Below are positions 51,849-60,488 of a stretch of 64,000 bases of DNA, in pieces. The first letter of the stretch is position 1. Each line of letters starts with the position of its first letter. Origin of the DNA: GCA-2401155 sp045047085 (GTDB taxonomy: Bacteria > Pseudomonadota > Alphaproteobacteria > Rhizobiales > Rhizobiaceae). Below the pieces are notes generated by a model. It saw only the letters and a program-made list of their open reading frames with translations, was not told the DNA's origin and searched no databases. The stretch lies in the NCBI GenBank assembly GCA_045047085.1, contig JASFYT010000075.1:1-64000 (forward strand), given 5' to 3'. A program made the translations under genes and the position numbers.

Positions 51849-52654
51849 GTGAGTTTCTCTTTTGGTTTTTTAAGCATCATATAGGCAGCAATCGCGATCC
51901 CAATGCCGACAATGCCGATCATGATGGTGGCGAGCGCATTGATATCAGGACTGACCCCGAGGCGCACTTTTGAAAAAATTACCATCGGCAAAGTCGAAGC
52001 GCCGGGGCCGGAAACGAAGCTGGCAATCACCAGGTCATCCAGTGATAATGTGATTGCACACAACCAGCCGGAGATAAGCGCAGGCGCAATTACCGGCAGA
52101 GTAATATCGAAAAACACCCGCACAGGCTTTGCGCCGAGATCAAGTGCTGCCTCTTCCAGTGAATCGTCCATATCGCTCAACCGCGCCTGAACAATCACTG
52201 CCACATACGCCATGCAAAATGTGGTGTGGGCGATGATGATGGTGAGCATGCCGCGCCCGGCAGGCCAGCCAAAGGCTGCCTCCATGGAGACGAACAATAG
52301 CAGCAGCGAAAGACCGGTGATCACTTCCGGCATCACCAAGGGCGCTGTGATCATTCCGTTGAGTAGGTTCTTCGAGCGAAATTTGCCAAATCGTGTCAGG
52401 GCCAACGCCACCATAGTGCCGAATACCAAAGCGAGGGTCGCGCTGATAAACGCGATTTTCAGACTAATCCATGCCGCGCCCAAAATCTGTGGATCATTGA
52501 GTAATTCCCCATACCATTTGGTCGAAAATCCACCCCACACCGTCACCAGTTTTGATTTGTTGAAGGAAAAAACCACCAGCGAAATGATTGGTGCATAAAG
52601 GAATATAAAACCAAACAGCGTTGCAGCGGGTAAAAGCCATGATCGTTTTATCAT
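51845..52654 (-). CDS. potI: Polyamine ABC permease PotI type
   Basis: A 269-residue inner-membrane permease with six helices and the EAA loop EEAALDLGAKPVRVFFDITLPVIAPALISG (about 170-199). Short N-terminus and length match PotI/PotC (about 260-280). Overlaps PotH by four bases upstream and speB by four bases downstream. Works as a heterodimer with PotH. Confidence 0.92.
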   Translation of the reverse strand: MIKRSWLLPAATLFGFIFLYAPIISLVVFSFNKSKLVTVWGGFSTKWYGELLNDPQILGAAWISLKIAFISATLALVFGTMVALALTRFGKFRSKNLLNGMITAPLVMPEVITGLSLLLLFVSMEAAFGWPAGRGMLTIIIAHTTFCMAYVAVIVQARLSDMDDSLEEAALDLGAKPVRVFFDITLPVIAPALISGWLCAITLSLDDLVIASFVSGPGASTLPMVIFSKVRLGVSPDINALATIMIGIVGIGIAIAAYMMLKKPKEKLT

Positions 52655-53568
52655 GTTTTTACCTCCGCTTTGCGCAGGAACATTACCGGGATAACCAGCA
52701 GAAATAACATGACGATAGCGACAGCTGATGCCACTGGCCAGTCACGGTTAGAGAAGAACTCCGACCACAAAACCTTGCCTATCATCAGCGTATCCGGTCC
52801 GCCAAGCAGCGCGGGAATGACGTATTCACCAATTGCCGGAATAAACACCAGCATCGATCCTGCAATAATTCCCGGCATGGAAAGCGGCAGGGTAATCTGA
52901 AAAAATGTTGTTATCGGCTTGGCACCAAGGTCCGCCGAGGCTTCAAGAAAGGCTTCATCCAGCTTCACCAGATTGGCGTATAGAGGCAGGATCATAAACG
53001 GCAGATAGGTGTAAACAATGCCCACATAAACCGCGAAATCCGTCTGCATCATGATGATCGGATCGTCGATGATACCCAGCCAAATCAGAAAATTATTGAT
53101 CAGCCCATTGCCCTTGAGAAATCCGATCCATGCATAAACCCGTAGCAGGAACGACGTCCAGAAAGGCAATATCACCAACATCAGCAAAATGTTTCTGATC
53201 TTCTCATCCGAACGCGCAATATAATATGCCATCGGATAGCCAATCAGCAGCGCGAACACTGTCGAGAAAAAGGCGATTTTAATCGAGGACAAATAGGAAA
53301 ACAGATAGAGGCTGTCTTCCCAAAGATATTGGAAATTGCCGAAATTCAACGTCAGCAATAACCGCCCTTCTTCCCATGTAATCAGCGGTGTATAGGGTGG
53401 ACGGGCGATTGCAGCTTCCGAAAACGCAATTTTGAGAACCACCAGAAATGGTGCCAGAAAGAAAATCAACAACCAGATAGAAGGAACTGCAATCACCAGC
53501 CAGCGCCCATTCAGGCCAAGTTTTGCAAGTTGGCGAGCCATCCAGCCTTCTGGTGCATTGACGTTCAT
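52651..53568 (-). CDS. potH: Polyamine ABC permease PotH type
   Basis: A 305-residue inner-membrane permease with six to seven helices. The EAA loop is EASADLGAKPITTFFQITLPLSMPGIIAG (about 206-234), the contact point for the ATPase. Length and the long first periplasmic loop fit PotH (about 310). Four-base overlaps with potG upstream and potI downstream. Confidence 0.92.
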   Translation of the reverse strand: MNVNAPEGWMARQLAKLGLNGRWLVIAVPSIWLLIFFLAPFLVVLKIAFSEAAIARPPYTPLITWEEGRLLLTLNFGNFQYLWEDSLYLFSYLSSIKIAFFSTVFALLIGYPMAYYIARSDEKIRNILLMLVILPFWTSFLLRVYAWIGFLKGNGLINNFLIWLGIIDDPIIMMQTDFAVYVGIVYTYLPFMILPLYANLVKLDEAFLEASADLGAKPITTFFQITLPLSMPGIIAGSMLVFIPAIGEYVIPALLGGPDTLMIGKVLWSEFFSNRDWPVASAVAIVMLFLLVIPVMFLRKAEVKT

Positions 53569-54704
53569 GAGGCCAGCACCACTCCTGCCTTATCATCCCA
53601 CGAGATATAAACCTTGTCTTCCCATGTGATTTTATCTTCCTCGGCCCGTGTGCGATTGGTGCGGGTGAGACGCATTATTTTTCCGCCATTAAGACGAATG
53701 CGGTAGGTGGAGAGGTTTCCAAGATAGGCAATGTCTTCCACAACGCCCTCGATAATATTGGTAGAACCCTTCGGCTTCTTTTTAGTGATTTCCAGTTTTT
53801 CCGGGCGAATGGCAAACCACAATTTCTGGTTTGGCGAACAGCTCACCCCGTGAGCAACGAATATTTCGCACCCGGCCTCATCCGATTGAATGCGGACAAA
53901 ATCATCATCGTCTTCAATCACCCGGCCTTCAAACATATTCACCGAGCCAATGAAATCTGCCACAAACCGCGTGCTTGGATATTCGTAAACTTCTTCCGGT
54001 TCACCAATTTGCACGATCCTGCCCTGGTTCATCACGCCAATACGACAGGCCAGCGTCATCGCTTCTTCCTGATCATGGGTCACCATGATGAAAGTGATCC
54101 CGAGGCTTTCCTGAATATTGATCAATTCAAACTGGGTTTCCTCGCGCAACTTTTTATCCAGTGCTCCCAGCGGTTCATCCAGTAGCAAAACCTTCGGGCG
54201 TTTGATCAATGAACGCGCCAAGGCTACGCGCTGCCTCTGGCCGCCGGAAAGCTGGTTCGGTTTGCGTTTGGCAAGTTCGCTCATTTGCACCAGCGCCAGC
54301 ATATCGGCGACTTTGTCTTGAACCTCGGCAGCAGCCATCCCGTCGCGCAACAGGCCGTAGGCAACGTTTTTTTCAACGCTCATATGGGGAAACAGGGCAT
54401 AGGATTGAAACATCATATTAGTCGGGCGATTATAAGCCGGAACGCCAGCCATATCCTGCCCGTCAATTTCAATCGTACCGGCGGTAGGTTTTTCAAACCC
54501 CGCCAGCATGCGCAACAGGGTGGATTTGCCGCTTCCTGATCCACCCAACAAGCAGAACAACTCACTCTTATAAATATCAAGACTGACATCATCCACAGCC
54601 GCAATATCACCAAAGGTCTTGGTGATATTGCGTATTTTTATGAACGGTTCTTCATCGGAAGACCGCCACGGCTTTGCGTCCGCTGCGAGTTGTTCCAGTG
54701 CCAT
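53565..54704 (-). CDS. potG: Polyamine ABC ATPase PotG
   Basis: A 379-residue ATPase. I use ATG 54704, two bases after the potF stop; TTG 54734 upstream is in frame but overlaps potF. Walker A GGSGSGKST (about 54-62), LSGGQRQRVALARS, Walker B LLLDEPLGALD and the H-loop HDQEEAM are intact. A TOBE domain at the C-terminus (about 280-379) is typical of PotG and regulates the transporter. Confidence 0.93.
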   Translation of the reverse strand: MALEQLAADAKPWRSSDEEPFIKIRNITKTFGDIAAVDDVSLDIYKSELFCLLGGSGSGKSTLLRMLAGFEKPTAGTIEIDGQDMAGVPAYNRPTNMMFQSYALFPHMSVEKNVAYGLLRDGMAAAEVQDKVADMLALVQMSELAKRKPNQLSGGQRQRVALARSLIKRPKVLLLDEPLGALDKKLREETQFELINIQESLGITFIMVTHDQEEAMTLACRIGVMNQGRIVQIGEPEEVYEYPSTRFVADFIGSVNMFEGRVIEDDDDFVRIQSDEAGCEIFVAHGVSCSPNQKLWFAIRPEKLEITKKKPKGSTNIIEGVVEDIAYLGNLSTYRIRLNGGKIMRLTRTNRTRAEEDKITWEDKVYISWDDKAGVVLAS

Positions 54705-54706
54705 TT

Positions 54707-55795
54707 TTACTGGCCGGTTTTTGCCTTGGTCCAAAGCCTGGTTATATGACGGTCAATTTTGGAGCCGTATACCTGTGCAGCCCAAAGTTTTGCGACGGTT
54801 TCATCAGTTGGAAAAATGCCGGTATCGCCTTTGATTTCATCGTCCACCAGTGCCATAGAGGCTGAATTTGCATTGGCATAAGCCACATAATTGGTAATAT
54901 CAGCAGTGATTTGTGCGTCCATCACAAAGTTGATAAATTTATGGGCGGCATCAGGGTTTGGCGCATCAACTGGAATGGCCATCATATCAAACCATTGCAA
55001 TGCACCTTCTTTGGGGATGATATAGCTGATATCAACGCCGTTTTTTGCTTCCTCAGCGCGGGTTTGTGCCTGTACAATATCGCCGGACCAACCGACCGCT
55101 ACACATATGTCACCATTGGCCAGGTCGTTAATATATTGTGATGAATGAAAATAACGTACATGAGGGCGAATTTTTTCCAGCAGTGCTGCGCCCTTGGTAA
55201 GGTCATCCTTGTTTGTTGAACGCGGATCAAGACCGAGATAATTCATTGCCGCAGGGATCATTTCCGTTGGCGCATCAAGAATAGAAACACCGCAATCGGC
55301 AAGTTTCGAAATCACCGCTTCATCAAAAATCAAATTCCATGAATTTAGCGCAAAGTCGGCACCAAGGCGTTCTTTGACTTTGTCATTGTTAACGCCAATG
55401 CCAGTGGTGCCCCACATGTAAATCACCGCATGCTTATTGTCTTTGTCATAAGCAGCAGCTGTCGCCATCAGCGCTGAATCCATATTTTTCAAATTAGGAA
55501 GTTTTGACTTGTCTAGTGGTTGATATGAGCCAGCCGCAGCCTGTCTTTGCAGAAAATCAGAGGTCGGCACCACAAGGTCGTAGCCTGAACTGCCAGCCAG
55601 CATTTTTGCTTCCAACACTTCATTACTGTCATAGACATCGTAATTAACTTCAATGCCCGTAGCTTTGGTGAATTTTTCAATCGTATCTTCGGCGATGTAA
55701 TCCGACCAATTATAGATGTTCAAAGTTTCAGCTTCTGCCAATGTTGTGCTCATGCTCAAAGCCAGAGCCGATAAGGCGAGGGTCCATTTTTTCAT
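54707..55795 (-). CDS. potF: Polyamine-binding protein PotF
   Basis: A 362-residue periplasmic receptor with a signal peptide (1-22, ending AEA). The mature chain opens LNIYNWSDYIAEDTIEKF, as in PotF/PotD. Tryptophan and acidic residues that cage polyamine ammonium groups are present in the family positions (SDYIA, YMWGTTGIGVN, VGWSGDIV, LQWFDMMAIP). First gene of the potFGHI-speB operon. Polyamine class is firm; putrescine, spermidine or agmatine preference is not. Confidence 0.92.
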   Translation of the reverse strand: MKKWTLALSALALSMSTTLAEAETLNIYNWSDYIAEDTIEKFTKATGIEVNYDVYDSNEVLEAKMLAGSSGYDLVVPTSDFLQRQAAAGSYQPLDKSKLPNLKNMDSALMATAAAYDKDNKHAVIYMWGTTGIGVNNDKVKERLGADFALNSWNLIFDEAVISKLADCGVSILDAPTEMIPAAMNYLGLDPRSTNKDDLTKGAALLEKIRPHVRYFHSSQYINDLANGDICVAVGWSGDIVQAQTRAEEAKNGVDISYIIPKEGALQWFDMMAIPVDAPNPDAAHKFINFVMDAQITADITNYVAYANANSASMALVDDEIKGDTGIFPTDETVAKLWAAQVYGSKIDRHITRLWTKAKTGQ

Positions 55796-55879
55796 CTGCG
55801 TTCTCCCGTTCAGACGCGTTTCATTGTTGCCCCTACTTTAAGGGTGCATTTTGCTTAGAGTCCATGCCTTTTTTGTCTT

Positions 55880-57205
55880 TCAGACCGTATCGAGATAGGT
55901 CTCGATTTCACGCTCCGTAATTTCCTCAAAAAATTTATTAAGCTCTTGCTGTTTGCAGGCACGAAAATTTTCCATCAGGAGTGGCGAGTATATTTCAGGC
56001 AGGATTTGCGCGTTTTCAAAAGCTGATATTGCTTTCGGCCATGTGTTAGGGATGCGGGCATAATTGCCCTGATAGGCATTGCCGCTTTCTGGGTTAGCAG
56101 GTTTTAAGCTATTTTCGATGCCGTAAAGGGCGGAGCCTAATATAGCGGCAATCACCAGATAGGGGTTGATATCGGCACCGGAAACCCGGTGTTCAATACG
56201 CTTGGCCACAGTCGGGCCACCGGGGATACGAATGGCCGCCGTCCGGTTTTCGTAGCCCCAGCAAATGGCGGTAGGCGCATGGGATTCGTGCGCAAAGCGG
56301 CGATAAGAATTAAAATGCGGCGCGAAAATCAGCGTGGATTCACTCATCGCAGCCAGCAAACCACCTACTGCGAATTGCATCAAGTCAGACCCCTCAGTGG
56401 AACCGTTATCGAAAATATTATTGCCATCCTCATCCAGCACACTGAAATGTACGTGAAACCCGTTGCCCGATTTATCCAGATAGGGTTTGGCCATGAAAGT
56501 TGCTGCCATCCCGTGCTTACGAGCAATACCTTTGACCAGTCGTTTAAAATATAGCGCATCATCCGCAGCTTTCATTGGGGCATTACCGTGCAGCAAGTTG
56601 ATCTCAAATTGCCCTGCACCCCCTTCTGAAATGGTTGCATCCGCAGGTATATTCAGATTTTTGCAAACAGCATATACCTCGTCAAAAAAAGCCGAAGTCA
56701 AATCAAGATCGTCAATTGCCAGTACATTATTAGCCTTCAGGCGTTTGCCGGAAAGCGGTGCTGATGGCGGTTCTGGCGTGTCGTATTGGGGATCAACCAG
56801 ATAAAATTCGAGTTCGCTGGCAACCACAGGTGTCCAGCCGCGTTCGCCATATCGTGCCACTACATTTTCCAGTGCCCGGCGCGGGTCTCCCTCATAAGGC
56901 CTGCCATCTTCCCAGTTCATGGTGATGGGCAAAAACTCTGCCCGTTCACCCAGCCATTGCTGCGCCATAAAACCACGTCCGGTAGGCCGGCAAATGCCAT
57001 CGCTATCACCGGTTTCCATTACCATTTTATTGCCGCCAAGGTCGTTGCCCCAAATATCCGGCGAGCAGGTCGAAAGTGGCATGCGAATGCCCCCATCCAG
57101 TGCTTTTTGTCGCTGTTCAGGCGTAATGCGTTTGCCGCGCAACACACCGTTTAAATCGCAAACACCCACGGTGAGGTTGGCATTTTGGTCTGGCTTGTTA
57201 TTCAA
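55880..57205 (-). CDS. Gamma-glutamylputrescine synthetase-like glutamine synthetase
   Basis: A 441-residue member of the glutamine synthetase fold. The N-terminal part has VGVCDLNGVLRGKRI. Metal and ATP sites follow in ASELEFYLV, EGGAGQFEINLLHG, GNGFHVHFSV and GYENRTAAIRIP. The lack of the adenylylation-site tail and the genomic link to pot genes fit PuuA, which joins glutamate to putrescine for degradation. Other members glutamylate ethanolamine or other amines, so the acceptor is inferred. Divergent from the SAF oxidoreductase at 57354. Confidence 0.82.
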   Translation of the reverse strand: MNNKPDQNANLTVGVCDLNGVLRGKRITPEQRQKALDGGIRMPLSTCSPDIWGNDLGGNKMVMETGDSDGICRPTGRGFMAQQWLGERAEFLPITMNWEDGRPYEGDPRRALENVVARYGERGWTPVVASELEFYLVDPQYDTPEPPSAPLSGKRLKANNVLAIDDLDLTSAFFDEVYAVCKNLNIPADATISEGGAGQFEINLLHGNAPMKAADDALYFKRLVKGIARKHGMAATFMAKPYLDKSGNGFHVHFSVLDEDGNNIFDNGSTEGSDLMQFAVGGLLAAMSESTLIFAPHFNSYRRFAHESHAPTAICWGYENRTAAIRIPGGPTVAKRIEHRVSGADINPYLVIAAILGSALYGIENSLKPANPESGNAYQGNYARIPNTWPKAISAFENAQILPEIYSPLLMENFRACKQQELNKFFEEITEREIETYLDTV

Positions 57206-57353
57206 AAGGTTATTCCTTCATTTGATCCTATCAACATCACAAATTGATGGTTTAGCCAACTCCCAATTTAATGGGCGAAAATCCAAAGTCTGCGCGACAT
57301 CGGGAGCAATAATCGCTACAATCAATTGAAACTAAACCAAACAGGAAATTTCT

Positions 57354-58673
57354 ATGCCAAGCAATGTCGCGCTCACCGGTCTCGCCAAGGATTTAGCGGC
57401 GCGCGAGGATAGCGGAAAGTCCATTCGCATAGGTGTGGTGGGTGCAGGCGAGATGGGCACCGATCTGGTGACGCAAATTGCTCATATGCAAGGTATCGAA
57501 ATTGGGGTGATCTCGTCACGCAATGTGAAAAATTCTATAAAGGCCGTCGATATTGCCTATGGCGAAACGGGTCATGCAATGGAGGCCCATACAGAAAGTG
57601 ATGTTTCCAGAATTCTTGAACTGGGAAAAATTCCGGTAACCGGCGATAGTAATCTGACCATTAGCAGCGGTGAAGTGGATGTGGTGATTGACGCCACCGG
57701 CATTCCGGCAGTGGGGGCCGATATCGGCCTTCGCGCCATTGAAAATGGCAAGCATCTGGTGATGATGAATGTGGAAGCTGATGTTACCATTGGCCCATAT
57801 TTGAAGGCGATGGCAGATCGCCAGGGCGTGGTTTATTCGTTGGGGGCAGGCGACGAACCTTCCTCCTGCATGGAGCTGATCGAGTTTGTTTCGGCCCTTG
57901 GCTATCCAATTGTTTGCGCCGGAAAGGGTAAAAATAATCCACTGAATTTTGACGCTGTTCCTGATGACTACCGGGAAGAGGCAGAGGCACGAAATATGAA
58001 TGTGCGTTTGTTGGTGGAATTCGTTGATGGTTCCAAAACCATGGTGGAAATGGCCGCAATTGCCAACGCCACAGGTCTGGTGCCTGACAAGCCGGGAATG
58101 CACGGCCCAGCAGCATCCGTCGAAGAATTAGCTTCAGTACTAATCCCGCAAAGAGATGGCGGGGTTTTATCAAAAATGGGTTGCGTAGATTTTTCCATAG
58201 GCAGGGGCGTATCCCCCGGCGTATTTGTTGTTGCGGATATGAGTCATGCACGAATTACTGAACGCATGGAAGATTTGAAAATCGGCAAGGGCCCTTATTT
58301 CACCTTCCATCGGCCATACCATCTAACTTCGCTGGAAGTGCCTCTAACTTGTGCCAAAGCGGTTTTATACGGCAAGGCAGATATGGTGCCACTGGCAAAG
58401 CCGGTAGCCGAAGTCTGTGCGGTGGCAAAGAAAGATTTAAAAGCTGGCGATACACTCGACGCGATCGGCGAATACTCCTATCGCTCATGGGTAATGACTG
58501 TGCCGGAGGCGCGCGCAGAAAAAGCAATTCCATGCGGCTTGCTACAAGGCGCAAAAGTAACAACGCTTATTTCTAAAGGCGGCTTACTAACCTCAGACAA
58601 CATAAGTTTGCCGGCTAATTCTCCGCTCGTAGAAATGCGCAGACGACAGGATGCAATGACCATCGGAAATTGA
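57354..58673 (+). CDS. SAF-domain NAD(P)-dependent oxidoreductase (homoserine-dehydrogenase-like)
   Basis: A 439-residue two-part protein. Residues 20-170 form a Rossmann domain (IGVVGAGEMGTDLVTQI, GxGxxG at 29-34; VVIDATGIPAVGADIGLRAI). A central catalytic part contains GAGDEPSSCMELIEFV and GKGKNNPLN. The final 90 residues form a SAF domain (AVAKKDLKAGDTLDAIGEYSYR). Such proteins occur in sugar and polyol catabolic loci, but the reaction is not established. Divergent from the PuuA-like gene, with 148 bp between. Confidence 0.78.
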   Translation: MPSNVALTGLAKDLAAREDSGKSIRIGVVGAGEMGTDLVTQIAHMQGIEIGVISSRNVKNSIKAVDIAYGETGHAMEAHTESDVSRILELGKIPVTGDSNLTISSGEVDVVIDATGIPAVGADIGLRAIENGKHLVMMNVEADVTIGPYLKAMADRQGVVYSLGAGDEPSSCMELIEFVSALGYPIVCAGKGKNNPLNFDAVPDDYREEAEARNMNVRLLVEFVDGSKTMVEMAAIANATGLVPDKPGMHGPAASVEELASVLIPQRDGGVLSKMGCVDFSIGRGVSPGVFVVADMSHARITERMEDLKIGKGPYFTFHRPYHLTSLEVPLTCAKAVLYGKADMVPLAKPVAEVCAVAKKDLKAGDTLDAIGEYSYRSWVMTVPEARAEKAIPCGLLQGAKVTTLISKGGLLTSDNISLPANSPLVEMRRRQDAMTIGN

Positions 58674-58732
58674 TTTGCATTTTTCTGCTTACTCCCTATT
58701 GTTAACATAAATGTTAAACGAAAGGAAAAGTA

Positions 58733-59032
58733 ATGCACGGAATTACCATTACCTATGAATATGATGGAGACGAAGCTGAATGGGAAACGGCTGTTCAAGA
58801 TTTCATCAATGCCATCAACAATGATCCGGAAGTCGCTGGAAAATTCATTTATCAGGTACATAAGGCCAAAGAGGGCAACCGTCGCATCCATTGGGGCCAA
58901 TGGGATGTGCCCGAGACGGTTCAAAAAATGCAGGCAAATGACTACTTTAAAACCTTTGCTGGCAAGCTGAAGAAAATGGCCGGAGATACGCTTGTAACAA
59001 CGCCGGTTTTAAATTTTATGAAAACCAATTAG
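58733..59032 (+). CDS. Small ABM-like hypothetical protein
   Basis: A 99-residue soluble protein. The pattern (beta strand, helix EAEWETAVQDFINAINNDPEVAGKF, strand, then WDVPETVQKMQANDYFKTFAGKLKKMAGD) resembles a dimeric alpha/beta-barrel domain of the antibiotic-biosynthesis-monooxygenase type. I cannot assign a reaction. AAAGG lies before the ATG. It lies 59 bp after the SAF oxidoreductase on the same strand. Confidence 0.6.
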   Translation: MHGITITYEYDGDEAEWETAVQDFINAINNDPEVAGKFIYQVHKAKEGNRRIHWGQWDVPETVQKMQANDYFKTFAGKLKKMAGDTLVTTPVLNFMKTN

Positions 59033-59084
59033 CAAAAATTTGACCCGGATGAGCCGGAACGAAGTTGTCACCCGGGCCAATGTT

Positions 59085-59402
59085 CTATTTGCCGAAATTT
59101 TCAGGATTGCCCGGAACAATTTTTGTAATTTTCCCTGCAGGTTTTCCATCTGGTCCGATATAGGTCATTTCGCCAGGCTCAAATGATATCTTCCAATTTC
59201 CCTCAGGGCCATCAGCCCATTTCACCTGATAACCGTTCTCCTGCATCTGCACCACACCTTGCATGGTATGGCCATCGGGGAGAATCATGAATGCTGCAGT
59301 CTCTGAAGGGTAGTAAATGACCGCATCAGTACCCTTGCCAATATCCACATAGTGGGTGGAGCCGATCATCAGCACCATAAGTATTTTTAATCCTAATATC
59401 AT
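59085..59402 (-). CDS. Small exported hypothetical protein
   Basis: A 105-residue protein with a hydrophobic N-terminus (ILGLKILMVLMIGSTHYV) that may be a signal peptide or anchor. The remainder is beta-rich (AAFMILPDGHTMQGVV, GNWKISFEPGEMTYIGPDGKPAGK). I recognise no family. It follows the DOMON-like gene by 21 bp on the same strand, so the two probably share a transcript under the divergent MarR regulator. Confidence 0.55.
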   Translation of the reverse strand: MILGLKILMVLMIGSTHYVDIGKGTDAVIYYPSETAAFMILPDGHTMQGVVQMQENGYQVKWADGPEGNWKISFEPGEMTYIGPDGKPAGKITKIVPGNPENFGK

Positions 59403-59423
59403 CTAATTTTCCTTTTAGGGTTG

Positions 59424-59939
59424 TTAAAGCGTGATTGGATAGTGTCTGCGCCATGCTGAGTGATGATTGAAATTGGTTTCGTGTGACCATGCCAGCATGA
59501 GATGGATTTTGGAGTAGGGGGACAGAGTTAGGCTCGGCCGTCCCTCAAATATATGTGAAAGCGAGAAACTGAGGGTCGAGTCATTGCCGTCCCAATTACC
59601 GCTCACATCGGCAAGCGACGTCGCAATCCCCAACTCTTTGACATCGGTATGTCGGCGGAGCTGGGTGAGATGATCTTCCGCACGAATGGGCATTGTAGAA
59701 ACAGCGGCCATGATAAAGCGCATATTATTAAGCCCGGCAACTTCATTGAAGCCAACTGCGATCCAGCCAGCGGTTGGCGCGCTCAATGTGCCAAACAGTC
59801 TGCCGTCTTTATGGTGCCATTGAAATTTAACACCCGCATCTTCTATAATGTTTTTCCCGCGTGATGAGGCTGATGTCCTTTTCATGCCAGCGAATGCAAG
59901 GCCTGTTGCAGATAAGGTCAGAAATTTACGCTTGTCCAT
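59424..59939 (-). CDS. DOMON-like exported protein
   Basis: A 171-residue protein with an N-terminal export signal (MDKRKFLTLSATGLAFAGM); KRKFL resembles but does not match a twin-arginine motif. The mature part has the DOMON pattern: strand FQWHHKDGRLFGTLSAP, then TAGWIAVGFNEVAGLNNMRF, and paired histidines (RRHTD, HHSAWRRHY) that could bind heme or metal. DOMON domains bind heme or sugars in other proteins. Its start lies 17 bp from a 31-bp palindrome shared with the divergent MarR gene. Function is inferred only at fold level. Confidence 0.65.
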   Translation of the reverse strand: MDKRKFLTLSATGLAFAGMKRTSASSRGKNIIEDAGVKFQWHHKDGRLFGTLSAPTAGWIAVGFNEVAGLNNMRFIMAAVSTMPIRAEDHLTQLRRHTDVKELGIATSLADVSGNWDGNDSTLSFSLSHIFEGRPSLTLSPYSKIHLMLAWSHETNFNHHSAWRRHYPITL

Positions 59940-59955
59940 GTTGATCCAATGAGAT

Positions 59956-59986
59956 ATATATCCGTCAAGTTTCTTGACAGATATAT
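59956..59986. promoter_or_regulatory. MarR-type operator 1
   Basis: A 31-bp inverted repeat: arms ATATATC and GATATAT enclose GTCAAG-TTT-CTTGAC, with one mismatched pair between the blocks. It lies between the divergent DOMON-like and MarR genes. The core TCAAG-N3-CTTGA recurs in operator 2, supporting recognition by one protein, most simply the adjacent MarR protein. Confidence 0.75.
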
Positions 59987-60002
59987 TGCAAAGATTATTT
60001 CG

Positions 60003-60015
60003 TCAAGTAGCTTGA
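60003..60015. promoter_or_regulatory. MarR-type operator 2
   Basis: Perfect dyad TCAAG-TAG-CTTGA centred 38 bp from the centre of operator 1 and 22 bp before the GTG of the MarR gene. It repeats the core of operator 1 and would suit autoregulation. Confidence 0.7.
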
Positions 60016-60036
60016 TAAGTATTTTGGTGAAAAATT

Positions 60037-60483
60037 GTGACCGTTAAAAAAAACAAACCCGAAATTATTGAACATATTGGTTGGGATTTGTGGCGGGTAA
60101 GCCTTCTCTGGAAGCAGAAATTCTCTGAGGAAATGATTGTTCGCGGTCATGGATGGTTCGGCGAGGCGCGTGGTAATTTAATTCAGCACATCGGCCCAAA
60201 TGGCATAGCCCAAAGCCATTTGGATGCTAAAGTCGTTATGACCAAACAGGCGGTACAGCAGCATCTGGATGATCTGGTAAAGGACGGTGTGGTTGAGCGA
60301 ATACAAGACCCCAATGATGCTCGCAAAAAACTGGTGCGGCTAACAACCTTTGGCTGTGAGGCCCATGAAGACGGTAATCAGATTAAACAGGAAATCGAGA
60401 AAGACTTCACCCGGCTCATCGGCAAACAGGCCATGAAAAGCCTGAAGCAATCTTTAGCAACAATCATCGAAAACGAGAACTAA
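60037..60483 (+). CDS. MarR-family transcriptional regulator (GTG start)
   Basis: A 148-residue winged helix-turn-helix protein. The DNA-binding part is about 62-105 (SHLDAKVVMTKQAVQQHLDDLVKDGVVERIQDPNDARKK is the recognition helix and wing, with the typical DPxDAR turn), flanked by dimerisation helices at both ends. GTG 60037 follows GGTGA. It is divergent from the DOMON-like operon with two matching palindromes between. It ends six bp before the convergent fabI stop. Confidence 0.88.
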   Translation: MTVKKNKPEIIEHIGWDLWRVSLLWKQKFSEEMIVRGHGWFGEARGNLIQHIGPNGIAQSHLDAKVVMTKQAVQQHLDDLVKDGVVERIQDPNDARKKLVRLTTFGCEAHEDGNQIKQEIEKDFTRLIGKQAMKSLKQSLATIIENEN

Positions 60484-60488
60484 GCCAG

